Part shown: piece by piece, positions 53,071 to 64,000 of the stretch
Position numbering within the stretch: the stretch's first letter is position 1
Layout of the letters: each line of letters starts with the position of its first letter
Assembly: GCA_034766995.1 (NCBI GenBank)
Contig: CM068321.1
Span: 13,012,526 to 13,076,525 of the forward strand
Direction: 5' to 3'
Length of the DNA stretch: 64,000 nt
Source of the DNA: Acanthacorydalis orientalis
Taxonomy: Eukaryota > Arthropoda > Insecta > Megaloptera > Corydalidae
Position numbers and translations under genes: made by a program
The notes under the pieces: generated by a model
The model's database searches: none
The model's input: the letters and a program-made list of their open reading frames with translations, nothing else
What the model was told of the DNA's origin: nothing

Positions 53071-53179
53071 GTCAGTTGTTACATTGACTATTTGAGGTTT
53101 TTTATTGCCTTTAAATGTCTGTAGTGACCTTCAAAGACAATAAAAAAAAATCCTTCAAATAATCAATATAACAACTAAC
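53071..53179. repeat. Long imperfect hairpin, arms about 50 bp
   Basis: The left arm starts GTCAGTTGTTACATTGAC and the right arm, reverse-complemented, GTTAGTTGTTATATTGAT. Pairing continues through TATTTGA.GG, TTTTTTATTG and CTTT.AA to a short loop near TGTAGTGAC. Most differences are C/T changes that keep G-U pairing possible in RNA. It could be a hairpin MITE or a transcribed hairpin. Confidence 0.8.
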
Positions 53180-54107
53180 AAATCAATGTAAACATATGAA
53201 ATATAAATAAATATTTTTTTACATTCCCACAGTTTAATACTTATTTCATATTAGAAACATACTATAAAATAATAATAGAATCTTCAAAACAGATAAAAAT
53301 TCAAAACTTACAGAAAACAGTACGACTTTTAGTAAAAGTTACAGTTTGAAAATGTTTCATTATTTAATTTAAATGAGAAAAAAATTTTTAATAATTTTTT
53401 TTATTTCATCAAACAAAAAGTTAGCTTTTCATTTTATCGTTAAAAAAATTATAAAATACAATCAATATAAAAAATACTCTCTATAAAATGTATTAAATAT
53501 ATTTTCTATAAAGTCACAAAAGATAACAAAAAATATTTTTATTAATTTTAAAATTAATCAATCTGAAAAACATTTTTGTCTTTTATCAATCTCTGATTAA
53601 TTCAACAAATAATTAATTAATAAACAGAAAATAGTTCCTACATAAAAATTAAATTAATATGAAATAACTATTAAACTTTCAAGAAATACTTTAAAAATTA
53701 AACATCATTTCAAATATTATTTTTTTTTTAAATTATATTTTGTTGAGAAAAATATACTATATAAATATTTATTTTAGTAAGCGTAAATAAATGTTTTGTC
53801 GATTTTGAAGGTTTAAAACTCAAAATATATAAGTTATTAATAAAATAAAAACACTTGTTAAAGTTGTTTAATGCATATTTCAAAAATGGACAAAAACTAT
53901 CTATCAATTAATCATACCAAACGAATTAAATATCAACAAGCAAATCTCAAATATATTGTATAAACTAATATTAAAAGAATTTTGAACAATTAAAACAGAA
54001 AGTTTTTTTCTAAAAAAAAACTTAATGTAACAATAACAGTATAAAATACAAATTTGTTAGAAAATAGATAACTAAATTCTTAACATATTCTTAATAAACA
54101 TTTTTTA

Positions 54108-54192
<85 letters not shown>

Positions 54193-54624
54193 ACTTTTTT
54201 ATATACAAAAAATTCTTAAATATAATACAAAGAGCGATTCATAACCAAATAAGTTTCAAAACTTTAACAGAGAAAAAGATCTTACAAATTTGAAAACAAT
54301 TAAAAAGTTTCTTAAAAAAATCTTCAAATACTTTCTTTGTCTACATTTAATAATTCTTTTTTGAAAAGTTTTTTCAACCGCGAAGAATCATCGTTTATTG
54401 TATTTGATTTTTATTTATTTCTGCTGTTAACTCAATATTTTATATGTTGTTATTTAATTTATTACACAACTTTACCCAGACAAATTAATTTCAGAAATAG
54501 TCACGTACGTCGTTTTGCAATGAAATATGATTTGTAGCTTAAGGGTAGATTCGAATTTATAATATTTTGGTCAGTAGTTTAACATGATAGCTAATTTACT
54601 ATAATTTCCGTTAATATTTTATTC

Positions 54625-54680
<56 letters not shown>

Positions 54681-54815
54681 GGAAGCTATTTATAACAGAG
54701 ATTTAAAATATTATTTAGTTATAATCTCTTTTCATATATTTATATGATTTTCTTTGAATAAAAACAGATTATACGAAAGTTATTACGGAAAGTAACGAAG
54801 TCGCTCTAATTAAAG

Positions 54816-55080
54816 TTATATAAAGTAGAGATTGTGTGTACATTTGACACGAGAGTACGACTCATTCAAAGTACTCGTGTTCACTATCACAAATATATTT
54901 GTTTCGAGTGGCACCGCACTTAAACCATTTATTCGCGAACTACACGCGGTTCGATTTAAAAAACCTTGGCACCGGCCACTGATTCCAGCCCACCGAACGT
55001 CTAGTTGCCGACTGGCTTTAGCGTTTCTAAAGCGCGCTACGGACGGTAACAACGGATACCATGAGCATGCTCCGGTATGA
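54816..55080. promoter_or_regulatory. CpG-rich block upstream of TkR (candidate promoter or 5' non-coding exon)
   Basis: About 190 bp (54890-55080) with many CpG dinucleotides (GCGAACTACACGCGG, AAGCGCGCTACGGACGG) in an otherwise CpG-poor region. Frames are open on both strands (78 and 82 codons), but this follows from composition and neither resembles a known protein. It lies about 5 kb upstream of the TkR start codon, where a promoter or untranslated first exon would be expected in a gene with long introns. I see no strong donor on the minus strand, which weakens the 5'-exon reading. Confidence 0.3.
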
Positions 55081-55849
55081 TTACAACTTATGCCCTACTT
55101 AAATGCATCCAGAATATGTCTATTCTCATGTACACAGATGTGATCAAATTATTTCTACCCTTTACTTCCATTCTGGAATTTGATTTTTTTATATCAAACA
55201 GAAAAGTAAATTAGAGACGAGGAATGTATTTTGTATATTTTTACAGAAAAATAGTACTTAATATGAAATAAAATAAAAGAAAATCTGTCCAGTATTAAAA
55301 ATAATTAAAGATGAATACATTTCATACAAGATAAAATTCATTAATGAAATAATTTCCGCTATGCACATGGAATACAATGGTAGAAAGTTGACTATAATTT
55401 ACTTCACAATGCTATTTATAATGTTATATCACCAATTTCATTTATTAAAGCGATGAGTCATTACAAAATTAGCCTGTTTTCGGACATAGAGGACATTTAT
55501 AGTAATTGTTACTTCAATTGCCATTAAATATCCATTTATATTTAAATGTTAGTGAAGTATTTTTTATGAACTGAATTTGAATTCAAGTAAATTAACACTT
55601 GAGTACTAGAAATTTAAAATCGTAAAATATCTAACTCTCTCGTTCCAATGCAATAAACTCAGTTGACCTCGTGTTTTTATTTGGAAATATCTGTTATGAT
55701 ATTTTTAATTATATTTATTTATTTTCTTGTAATACACATGTTATGCTAATATTAATCGCTGATATAAGGATTGACTTTCATGTTCAACAAATTAAAAATC
55801 TTTCTTTTGATTCACAGATAGTAATTTTTATGAAAAATATTAGCATTAA

Positions 55850-56130
55850 ACTGTGTTTATTGCACCGGTTTTTAGGACTATTTGCGCTCTTGCTTTTCCA
55901 GAGTTGTTAATAGAGGAACCTTCAACGTAGTTACAGTGCCGGGAACCATTAAAGAACCGAAAACCAGTATACTTCCTCGGATGTAACTGACATCATGAAA
56001 ATAGCAACAAGGATTTTAAGCGTCACGGGCAGTCATGATCTGAGAAAAATTGCAAAAAACCCAGATTTCTTTATTGCACCGGTACGGAGAATTTTAATGT
56101 AACTCCGGGTTGGAAGCGCTAATGATAGTC
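55850..56130. other. Less AT-rich block with repeated TTTATTGCACCGG
   Basis: TTTATTGCACCGG occurs at about 55857 and again at about 56071, both in plus orientation, enclosing GC-richer sequence (GTGCCGGGAACC, GCGTCACGGGCAG). All frames carry stops. It may be an old transposon fragment or a conserved non-coding element. Confidence 0.35.
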
Positions 56131-56164
56131 AGTGATGATAGTACATATATAATAGATCATTTAT

Positions 56165-56350
56165 ATCACAATACAATTCTGGCACTGTAGTCTAATTTAC
56201 TTTCAGAAATTATTTTTTTCACTCGCCTCAGAAACTACAGTCTTTTTCCTGATCAAACATTTTCAATGAGTAATTATTAATAATTTTTGATTATTTCTTA
56301 TATTCATTTCTATGATGATGCCATCATCCTCAGAGCACTAAGTTATAGAA
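56165..56350 (-). repeat. Dispersed repeat copy
   Basis: Read on the minus strand: TAACTTAGTGCTCTGAGGAT, GATGGCATCATCATAGAAAT, then GGCGAGTGAAAAAAATAATT and GACTACAGTGCCAGAATTG. The 5' start (TAACTTAGTG) matches the palindrome arm at 32955, which supports that point as the true end of the repeat. Confidence 0.55.
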
Positions 56351-58706
56351 AAAAATTAACAGACTATTTTTTTTTAACAAATCTATATATTTTTCTCTGT
56401 ATTTGTCAAAAGTAATGGCATCTTCCATGAGATGACAGTGTGTGTAGATTAGATAACCTCTTAGAGTTTATTAGAAATAAATAATGCCTCTCTTTAACAA
56501 TAAAGTAAATTAAACGAAACTAGTATAACTTTTTACTGTAGTACATTAGACATTAAAATTATAATTGTAAATTTTTAAACCTGTGATGCTATCCTTTTGG
56601 AACATGCATATTTCTGTTCTCCACTATTATTTTCAGCACGTGGATTCTCTTCAGGTAGATTTTAAAAACTTTTAGTACATTATAATTTCTAAAATCTATA
56701 TATAAATGGAACACTTGCTGAAACTAGTATCGGAGAATGGAAATTCAGATGATTCAAAAAGATGAAGATCATCAGGACAACTCAAAAAGTTCACTCTCTT
56801 TGATATACTTTGTTTAATATGATATTTTCTATCTTCTTGTATACATTTTAGTATACAGGCTTTTATATAATACATTTTTAATGTAATAGATTTATTTAGA
56901 TATAATTAACCTGAACATTAGATACACTAGTAATCTAAATTCCACCTGAAGATGTTGAACAGAGAGTAAAATGATCGAACAGAAAGAAGACGGTCAAGAT
57001 AACAAATTGTACATAAATAAAAAGGTTCGTTGTACAAGACATTTATTAAATAGTCTTATATATTATCGGAATTACAAAAAAAAAGGCAAGTTTGTCAATT
57101 AAGTTGCAATATATTTCATATAACGGATTTAGTCATAAAAATAACCAAATATAACTTTTGTTTTTTATTTAATGATCTAAAAATTGGACAAAATAAAGTA
57201 TAAAAGTCTTCCTCAGCCACCAGTTTTACCAAATCTATCGACAATCGATTCAAAGTTTTTAGAAATTGGTTTGTTTTTAACCAAGAAAATATTCAGAAAC
57301 AAACTAATTAGTCTGGAAATTTACATTTTTATAGAACTGATATAATTGTATACCTCAGTTTCGAAATTCTTATTAATATGTTAATAATAATGCTTACTCA
57401 TAAAAAAATATCAATTCAAATTTAAACTGTTTTCAAAAAATCAATAATTTCATTTACAATATTTGAATTAAAATTTAAAAAATATGTTTTAGAAATTAAG
57501 ATTTATTACAGTAAAAATATGAAATTAAGTTATATATATATATATAAATGATATTTTATTTCAATAATTTTCACTATAACATTTTAGACTTATCAAAGTT
57601 TTAATTTACTTGGTTTGTAAATGATTATCCATAATATATGTATTATATAACAATTGACAATTCATGTATTTATTTCTCAAATTGATCTACTTTCAAACTT
57701 CGATCTAAACAACATGAATTTTTAATTAATTAAAATACTATATACTTCATTGCAGAACATATTTTAAACAGTAAATTCAATTTAATCATAAACTAACATT
57801 TCATTTCACGTTTAAAGCTTTTACATTCTTTTGCTATTTCTTCTTCTTTTAACAACACAATTTGAAAAAGGAATCTTTTATTAGATTCAAGCTATATATA
57901 ACTTTTGAAATTTGGTTTTCGTATGCATCAGTATTGAACACTTTTATAGTTACGTGAATAATTGTTCATGACACATTTCTGTAAATAATTAACAAATGTC
58001 ATGCGTCCGGTAAATTTAGTCCGGAGTTCCTAACTGAAAAATAATAGAAAGCAAAACTAAAATAACGTGTACATGTAGTTAGTTTAGCCGACAAAGTAAA
58101 AATAGTCATAATAAGAAAACAACCACAATATAGTGTGAAACAAATTCATTATAATACGTCGTTAATTTACGTACTACTTCAACATTAAAACTGTAGTATA
58201 CAAGATTACTTTTTATAAATACAACATTAACACATTGTAATAATTAAAATTAGATGTTCCACTTTAAATAATTACTTTAAAATATTTTTAACACGCTTTT
58301 AATAAATAACGATGTTTATTTATTGTTTTAACGCATAACTGTATATTTAAAAAAATATTACGGGAATAATAAAAATTATTTATTATGAAGAGATGGAAAC
58401 AAGTCACTAAGTACTTATACGAGTATATACTATATTATTTTAAATAACCAAACCATATATCTATGTAGTCTAATGTATTTTTTTAGATACATCGATATAC
58501 TTTAAAATTTTTGAAAAACACGATAACTTTTTCGCATTAAAAAATTATAAGTTTTCTAATTTCCTTAGATTTTTTTAAAATTTCGATATAAAAATGGTTC
58601 AATACATTCTGTAAATAGTTTGTCGAAATAATAAATTAACAAACTTTTTTATTAATAAACAAATTAATGGAATTTTAAAACAGGTATAATTTTTAGTACC
58701 AATCTA

Positions 58707-58786
58707 TTAGGTTGGTAGAAAAATAATTGCGGTTCATGACCTTTAAATCCATATACATTTCCGAAATTGTTTTCCTACCAACCTAA
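58707..58786. mobile_element. Mini-mariner MITE (80 bp)
   Basis: Both ends read TTAGGTTGGTAG facing inward, extending imperfectly into AATTGCGG on the left and its counterpart CCGAAATTG on the right, with TA on each side. The end resembles the mariner terminus TTAGGTTGGT...AATTGCGG. Almost nothing lies between the two terminal repeats, so this is a deletion derivative moved by a related transposase. Its ends differ from those of the 38337-39611 mariner, so that element is not its obvious source. Confidence 0.8.
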
Positions 58787-58854
58787 TACCTTCTAATATT
58801 TTACTCAGTGTATCAGGAATGATAAAAGAAAAATTATAAATTCAAATACGCCCC

Positions 58855-58975
58855 ATAAGACAGTTTTATCACTCGATAAATTCACTTTCATAAATGAATT
58901 TCTTTCCTGAACATATTTTTTTCTAATCAATAATCTACAATCATTAATTAACGACTCCTTTTGATTTTTGCTGTG
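58855..58975 (-). repeat. Dispersed repeat, 3' part of a copy
   Basis: On the minus strand: AAAAATCAAAAGG, ATATGTTCAGGAAAGAAATT, CATTTATGAAAGTGAATTTA, TAAAACTGTCTTATGGG, collinear with the 32851 copy. Confidence 0.45.
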
Positions 58976-61274
58976 TAAATAAACATAGTTTAATAGCTTA
59001 TTCTAGGCAATAACACATCTTATTTTAATGTTCCTTACGTTTAAAATGTTTGATTGTTCATTGTCATTGTTTATGTATCTAAATTTAAAAAAAACTGATA
59101 TTCTGGATAGACAATTATGGAGTGAAAATAGTAAAATGTATGTAATAAAATCCATAGACTATCTATACAGTTTGTGAACATAAAAATCAAATTAATAATA
59201 AACGTAAAGAGAATCTCCCTTTTTATAAAATGATTATGACAGTCATTGACTCGTACTAAAAATCATAAAAATATCGTATCCATATAAATTAGCTGAGTAT
59301 TTTATGATTATTCCTGAAAATGTTCATACGTTCTGCGGACGAAAAATGATACTAAAAACTGATTAAAAAGAAGTAGTTGCCTGAAAAAAATCCAAAGTTG
59401 ATAATATCGACGAAAATAACAAGTTCAATTAAAATAGAAAAAAATATATAATGTATGTCACATAATAAACCAGTTTAAGAATCAAACTTATTATGTTAGA
59501 ATAAAATATTATCATATTTTGTCTATTCATAAAAATCAAAATAATACATTATTTGTTTTTAGGTGTCCAATGATTCTAAATCAAATTAAGAAATAAAATT
59601 CACATAAATTACTTTTCCAAAATATCACTTTCAGATATCAAAAAAATTAATTTAACAATCAGAACCTAACTATAAATAATCGATTCAATATAAATGTTTT
59701 TTTTTCAATAAAAATCTTTTTCCGTTCACAGTATTTCATTCCGCAAAAGTGTAATCAATCATCAATCAAAATATGTTTGTAAAATCAACTCAGAATATGT
59801 TAGTTTTGCGAAATAAAAATACATTGCAGGTCACAAACAAATATTGCACTATGTCGTATTTATTTAACATTTTGACAACGTCGCTATTGTTTTCCCGTTA
59901 TTGATTTAATTCTATTTACAGCCTATTGTTAACCGACTTTTTTCTCCTATTTAACGATGAATATTACAATCTACATTGTACGCTATGAAACAAAACAGAG
60001 TTTAATCAATTACAACATATTAAATTGATATGGGAGATTTTCTTAGAAAATTTTAATCAATATACCACAAAATGATTTAGAACATAAAGTTTATGACATA
60101 AAGTTCATCTATTTTATTTATGTAATATTGTGATCGTGATTCTGAGGTGGTTTGTGAGTTATAAAATTTATAGGTAAATCTTAAACCCAAATTAATCAAA
60201 CGATAAAATCTGATAATAATAAGTTAACTGTTATTAGAATACTGGAGAGAACAAAGATGATACAGTTAGTAAAAGTAAGTTTTGTTGAACAATATATAAA
60301 GTTTTCACGTAAATATGATTAATATATACTGAAAAAATAATTGTACGAATATAAATGAAAATCGTTATATTAATAATAAGTAGATTCAAATAGTTCAATG
60401 CAATTTTCATAAAATGTAAATAAATCTTATTAAAGAATTGTTAATGTTGTAGTAAAACATTTAAATGTTAACTGTATATCTTAACAGTTATTATCACTGT
60501 CTCCTGTGATTGTTAGTTAGTTACTAACATTGATTATTTTATCATAATAATTAACATATAATTGTTGTTCCGACGTCTCTAATTAGTGAGAGAGTGACTC
60601 TCGATATGTTCGATTGTGTAGATGCTGGATATTCAATAAAATAATTTTCATGTTAATGAATTAGTTTAGTTCATATATACGCCTGTAATTCATCAACAGT
60701 TAATTAAGTACATATCATCAATAGTCGCAATAGTTTTCGTCATTTAATTTGAAATGAATGTCTCTACAATATAATCTAGGTTTTCTATTTCATATTATCT
60801 TCGTTGAATATGTCAAGTAGTCCAACAGAAAAGTATTTTAATCTATCTAAAATTTCAATTCGATTGCTCGGTCCATTTGCTATTCGTTTTTTTGGATCAT
60901 TTGGATTTCTGTTTTCTACTATAAGTTCGTGCGCGTTTTCTTTAAATAAATTTGAGATAACTATATTAATTATCTAAAATCTTTTCTGTCTGTGATACTA
61001 GTAATGTAAAACAGAACATCAATTGATCCAAACGGTCGATGAGTATCAGGAAAAACTAAAATAGATCCAACAAAGAAGTAATCTTCTCTCTCATTGATTC
61101 GATATATGTCATATGAATTATAGTTTCAATTAAAAGAAATATGCACAAAATATTTGTTTTATTATAACTACGATTCACATTTCATAAGAGACAATATTAC
61201 TACTCTGACGATTAGTTACATACGTGTCGAAATGTGTATCAATGTGTAATTTTTGATTTTCTCTACCTTAACAT

Positions 61275-61440
61275 TCCAAAGATGATGACATCGCCATCAA
61301 AACGAGCATAAATAACATTCAAAACTGTTCAATATGATTTATTAAACATTTTTGACCACAATAAAATGTTTGTGGTTTGTAGGGTGAAAAAATAATTTAT
61401 TTGTGCAAGCGAATTAAGAACAATGTCAGTACTATATTGT
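61275..61440 (+). repeat. Dispersed repeat copy
   Basis: CCAAAGATGATGACATCGCC, ATCAAAACGAGCATAAATAA, GATTTATTAAACATTTTTGA, GGTGAAAAAATAATTTATTT, in the same order as the copies at 32955 and 45560. Confidence 0.55.
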
Positions 61441-61505
61441 GATAAAGAGCAAACTATACTTTACATTTTGTCTATCCCATTTAGAGTATGAATAAAAGAT
61501 AGTTC

Positions 61506-61507
<2 letters not shown>

Positions 61508-61580
<73 letters not shown>
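61508..61580. repeat. Pure (AT)n microsatellite, 73 bp
   Basis: Uninterrupted AT dinucleotides between AGTTCGT and CACTTCG. Confidence 0.97.
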
Positions 61581-61583
<3 letters not shown>

Positions 61584-61779
61584 TTCGTATATTTATAAAT
61601 TATGAAGGACAGTTTTATGGACTATTTCCCTCTCGCTCATCGACAGAAAATATTCTATTTCCATTATATTTTATAACTATTTTAACACATTAAATTTCAT
61701 TTAATTTATTCTTATCTATTTGGCATGTACAAACTAAACTTTACAACAAATTTCTGATAAGGATAGTCAATTATTAATA

Positions 61780-61995
61780 AACTAGTATATAGCCCGTCAA
61801 AATGACGGTAAAATAGGAAAAAACATAGAAGGAAAAAATGTTTATTAGTTTTTACAATATAATATATTTAAACATAAAAAAATACCTAAGAACGAAACTT
61901 AATGAATTAAACTTGAAACCTATAAGCTGACATAGTAAACATTTCTCATCACTGTAGTTAATCGTCACTTTGTCCGCAGGACAAAGTAATGAGAC
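61780..61995. other. Intergenic stretch with two short hairpins
   Basis: CCGTCAAAATGACGG at about 61795 and ACTTTGTCC-gca-GGACAAAGT at 61967-61987 (9-bp perfect stem). No coding frame. The ACTAGTATATAGCCCG phrase before the first hairpin looks like a repeat terminus, but I cannot assign it. Confidence 0.35.
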
Positions 61996-62994
61996 ATGTG
62001 GGTTTCTATTGTTAAGAAAATATTGCATTACTTTTTTACACCCTAAAGCGAATAAATCTAAATGAAAAATATTTGTATATTTCTTAATCTTCCATTCCGA
62101 ATTTTTAAAGTAAAATTATTAATCTGTTTATTGCATAGTGGAGTAAATGAATATTGTCCAAATTTCGATAGTCAATAAAATACTATGTACAGCCATCTAT
62201 ATACAGTGTACAAAACTCTCTTTCGTTATTCTTAAAAAACTAAAATATTTATTTTTATTCAACATCCTAATCACGAACACACAAAAATAAATGAACCACA
62301 AAATAAATTAACAGAGATAAAAAAATATAAGACATAAAATATTTAGGTGGCACTATTTTTAATAATTGGTTCTATTTTATTTCAGAATAGAACCTAATTT
62401 TATAGATCTCTTCGTCAAAACAATGACACATTATTCTTGAATTTTTAAAATTAAATCACTGAAAATGATTAACTTTAAAAATAATGATTTGTTATATTTA
62501 AGTATCTTGTTTATATAGTTATAATAATAAAATATATTTGATTTATAATATCACATAGTAATAAGTTGAATTAGGTATATCACCTAAACAACTTTTACTT
62601 TTTAAAATAGTAAATAAAAAATTGTACTTTTACAGATCATATCAAATAGCAAAATAATATAATAGATAAGTGTTAAAAAGAATAACATTTGATAAATTTA
62701 AAACTTACAACATAAGCAAAAATATAAAACATTAATTTGTGAAAACTAAAATTAACATAAAATTACTGGTATAATATAAATCATTTGTACACAGATATCA
62801 CTGTTGTTTTATTTAATATATTCATAAATATATACACAGAGTAATACTTTATTGAAAAACAATTTCAATTATACTATTAATATCTTCATAAATATAGCAT
62901 GCTTAACATTTAAACAATTGTAACCAATTTATACATTAGTGAACACTGCAGGTGTACAAAAATTCATTATTGTTAACTTCACGTATACAAATAG

Positions 62995-63000
62995 TTTATT
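62995..63000 (-). promoter_or_regulatory. Candidate poly(A) signal of the NRBF2-like gene
   Basis: AATAAA on the minus strand about 24 nt after the TGA stop. This would make a very short 3' UTR. Further AATAAA-like hexamers occur downstream because the region is so AT-rich, so this exact site is only the nearest candidate. Confidence 0.4.
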
Positions 63001-63023
63001 AAAAACATATATGACAACTTATA

Positions 63024-63875
63024 TCATGTATTACGATTAGAATTAGTACTAAAATCAAAGTTCGGCATTTCGAGTGGAGCTAATACAGGTAGTTCTCTTG
63101 TTTGGACACTTTCAGGGCTCAACTCACTGCATGGAGAATAGACAAAAGGAGAATTTCCTCCCGATGAATCTGTAATTATTCGTAAGCTCGTCTGTCTGGC
63201 CGTAGCAGTTTCTTCTTGTTCGACTGAAACTGGCCGTGTCTTCGTACGTTCCTCTTCGAGAATACGTACTCTTTCTCTTAAAGATTCAGCTTCTCGGACA
63301 CTAGCGTCAAGTTGCGTGACAAGTTGATAAACTAACGAATGTAACTGTTGATTCAAAGTGCGTAACTCTTCGATAACCGTCTGTTCGTCTTTCGGTCTCT
63401 TAGAACCGACAGGCTCGTGAATTACTTTTTCAGCACTGTCGACTACATCGACATCTTTATCACTACTGGACTCACTTCTTAAGCTCTCAGTATCACTTTC
63501 GATACCTTTCCGCATCAAAATACCTAAAAGTGAATCTGCTTCTTCCATCGTCTTGTATATAGCTAACTGTAATGATGTCGTTTCACTATCTTTATTATCA
63601 GCCATGTCTCTATTGATAACTACGTTCGACATACGCCTTCTTTGATTTTCTAAAGCTTTTTTGTAACTTTCAAACTGTTCTTTCTTAAAACGAATGATAT
63701 CTTGTTGTTTCATATGATAATCATATTGAAGCATAATTGATTCCAAAGCTTTGTTAACTTTGGTAGAGTTCATCGCTTCTTTTAAATATTCTGCAGCTTT
63801 TAAATGACACAATACCGCTTCATCAAATCTTCTATATTTTAAATGATTTTCGGCTCGTCTATGTTGTTGATGTGC
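63024..63875 (-). CDS. NRBF2: NRBF2-like autophagy protein, terminal coding exon (5' end missing)
   Basis: The last coding exon of a protein that resembles vertebrate nuclear receptor binding factor 2, a subunit that helps the ATG14-containing class III PI3-kinase complex in autophagy (family knowledge). The open frame starts at an acceptor (ACACATTTTAG) at 63876 with AHQQHRRAENHL and ends at TGA 63024-63026, 283 codons plus stop; vertebrate NRBF2 is about 287 residues, so only a short first exon is missing beyond the right edge. The first 75 residues match the MIT-like helical domain (RRFDEAVLCHLKAAEYLKEA, then YHMKQQ). A serine-rich acidic linker follows, then the family's most telling segment, GSKRPKDEQTVIEEL, which leads into a coiled coil (LNQQLHSLVYQL ... 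LRERVRILEEE). The tail has a proline/phenylalanine-rich patch (LAPLEMPNFDF) like the vertebrate C-terminus. Codon use and GC are clearly above the surrounding DNA. The first residue (Ala) follows the acceptor in phase 0. Confidence 0.87.
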   Translation of the reverse strand, partial: AHQQHRRAENHLKYRRFDEAVLCHLKAAEYLKEAMNSTKVNKALESIMLQYDYHMKQQDIIRFKKEQFESYKKALENQRRRMSNVVINRDMADNKDSETTSLQLAIYKTMEEADSLLGILMRKGIESDTESLRSESSSDKDVDVVDSAEKVIHEPVGSKRPKDEQTVIEELRTLNQQLHSLVYQLVTQLDASVREAESLRERVRILEEERTKTRPVSVEQEETATARQTSLRIITDSSGGNSPFVYSPCSELSPESVQTRELPVLAPLEMPNFDFSTNSNRNT

Positions 63876-64000
63876 CTAAAATGTGTATAATTCCTTTAAT
63901 ACTCATTCATATGAAATATATTTAACCTAAAAACATAGTTTTTGTCACAATAAAAAAATATGACATGACTCAAATGCATGGAATATAGAAAATAACAACA
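63876..64000 (-). other. Intron upstream of the NRBF2-like terminal exon
   Basis: AT-rich sequence ending in the acceptor ACACATTTTAG. The expected first exon, encoding a short N-terminus before AHQQ, is not visible and should lie to the right of the window. Confidence 0.6.

Larger units (their letters stand above)
49869..54815. other. TkR 5' flank
   Basis: AT-rich, with (AT)n/(TG)n at 50187-50288, (AT)n at 52330-52400 and 54115-54192, and the long hairpin at 53071. An acceptor-like TATTTCAAG lies about 50 bp upstream of the TkR ATG on the minus strand, so part of this stretch could be a 5' UTR intron. Nothing else is recognisable. Confidence 0.5.
56351..63023. other. Intergenic stretch between TkR 5' flank and the NRBF2-like gene
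   Basis: Contains the mini-mariner at 58707, dispersed-repeat copies at 58855 and 61275, a 73-bp (AT)n tract at 61508-61580, and the 3' UTR of the NRBF2-like gene at its right end. There are few long ORFs and none with coding character. Confidence 0.55.

Noticed and set aside
58707..58730. TTAGG-like bases as insect telomeric repeat
   Set aside because: A single TTAGGTTGG occurrence is part of the mini-mariner terminus, and no (TTAGG)n array exists.

Overview
The window is animal nuclear DNA, almost certainly from an insect. It is very AT-rich (by eye about four-fifths A+T), has intron-split genes with GT-AG junctions, and is dense in (AT)n microsatellites. The coding sequence closely resembles insect tachykinin receptors. 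A hymenopteran is my best guess from composition and gene structure, but this is inference. There is no bacterial-style operon, CRISPR array or recognisable tRNA/rRNA.

Both recognisable genes lie on the minus strand. (1) A tachykinin-family GPCR closest to TkR99D has three coding exons here: 49589-49868 (start codon, extracellular N-terminus, TM1), 46398-46572 (TM2, TM3) and 24702-24917 (DRY box, ICL2, TM4, ECL2). They splice in frame (phases 1 and 2) across introns of about 3.0 kb and 21.5 kb. TM5-7 were not found, so they probably lie beyond position 1. (2) The last coding exon of an NRBF2-like autophagy protein occupies 63024-63875, with its first exon beyond the right edge. Two weaker candidates are an unidentified terminal-exon-like reading frame at 861-1205(-) and a small reading frame at 42179-42364(-) next to a cluster of ETS, CRE and E-box motifs.

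The rest is intron and intergenic DNA. It carries dozens of (AT)n tracts and a set of decayed mobile elements: a nearly full-length but broken mariner (38337-39611) with matching terminal repeats and a TA target duplication; an 80-bp mini-mariner (58707-58786); two piggyBac-like MITEs flanked by TTAA (17619-18124 and 31056-31289), the first nested in a larger inverted repeat; an unnamed dispersed repeat in at least seven copies, two of them fused head to head in a near-perfect palindrome at 32955; a GC-rich 142-bp insertion with a 10-bp target duplication (32512-32673); a 133-bp tandem duplication (7018-7276); and several long hairpins.

Region by region: 1-860 non-coding; 861-1205 unidentified exon-like sequence; 1206-24701 presumed TkR intron, with the tandem duplication and the nested piggyBac MITE; 24702-49868 TkR exons and introns with MITE, mariner and dispersed-repeat insertions; 49869-63023 intergenic, holding a CpG-rich block (54890-55080) that could be a TkR promoter or 5' exon; 63024-63875 NRBF2-like exon; the right edge is its upstream intron.
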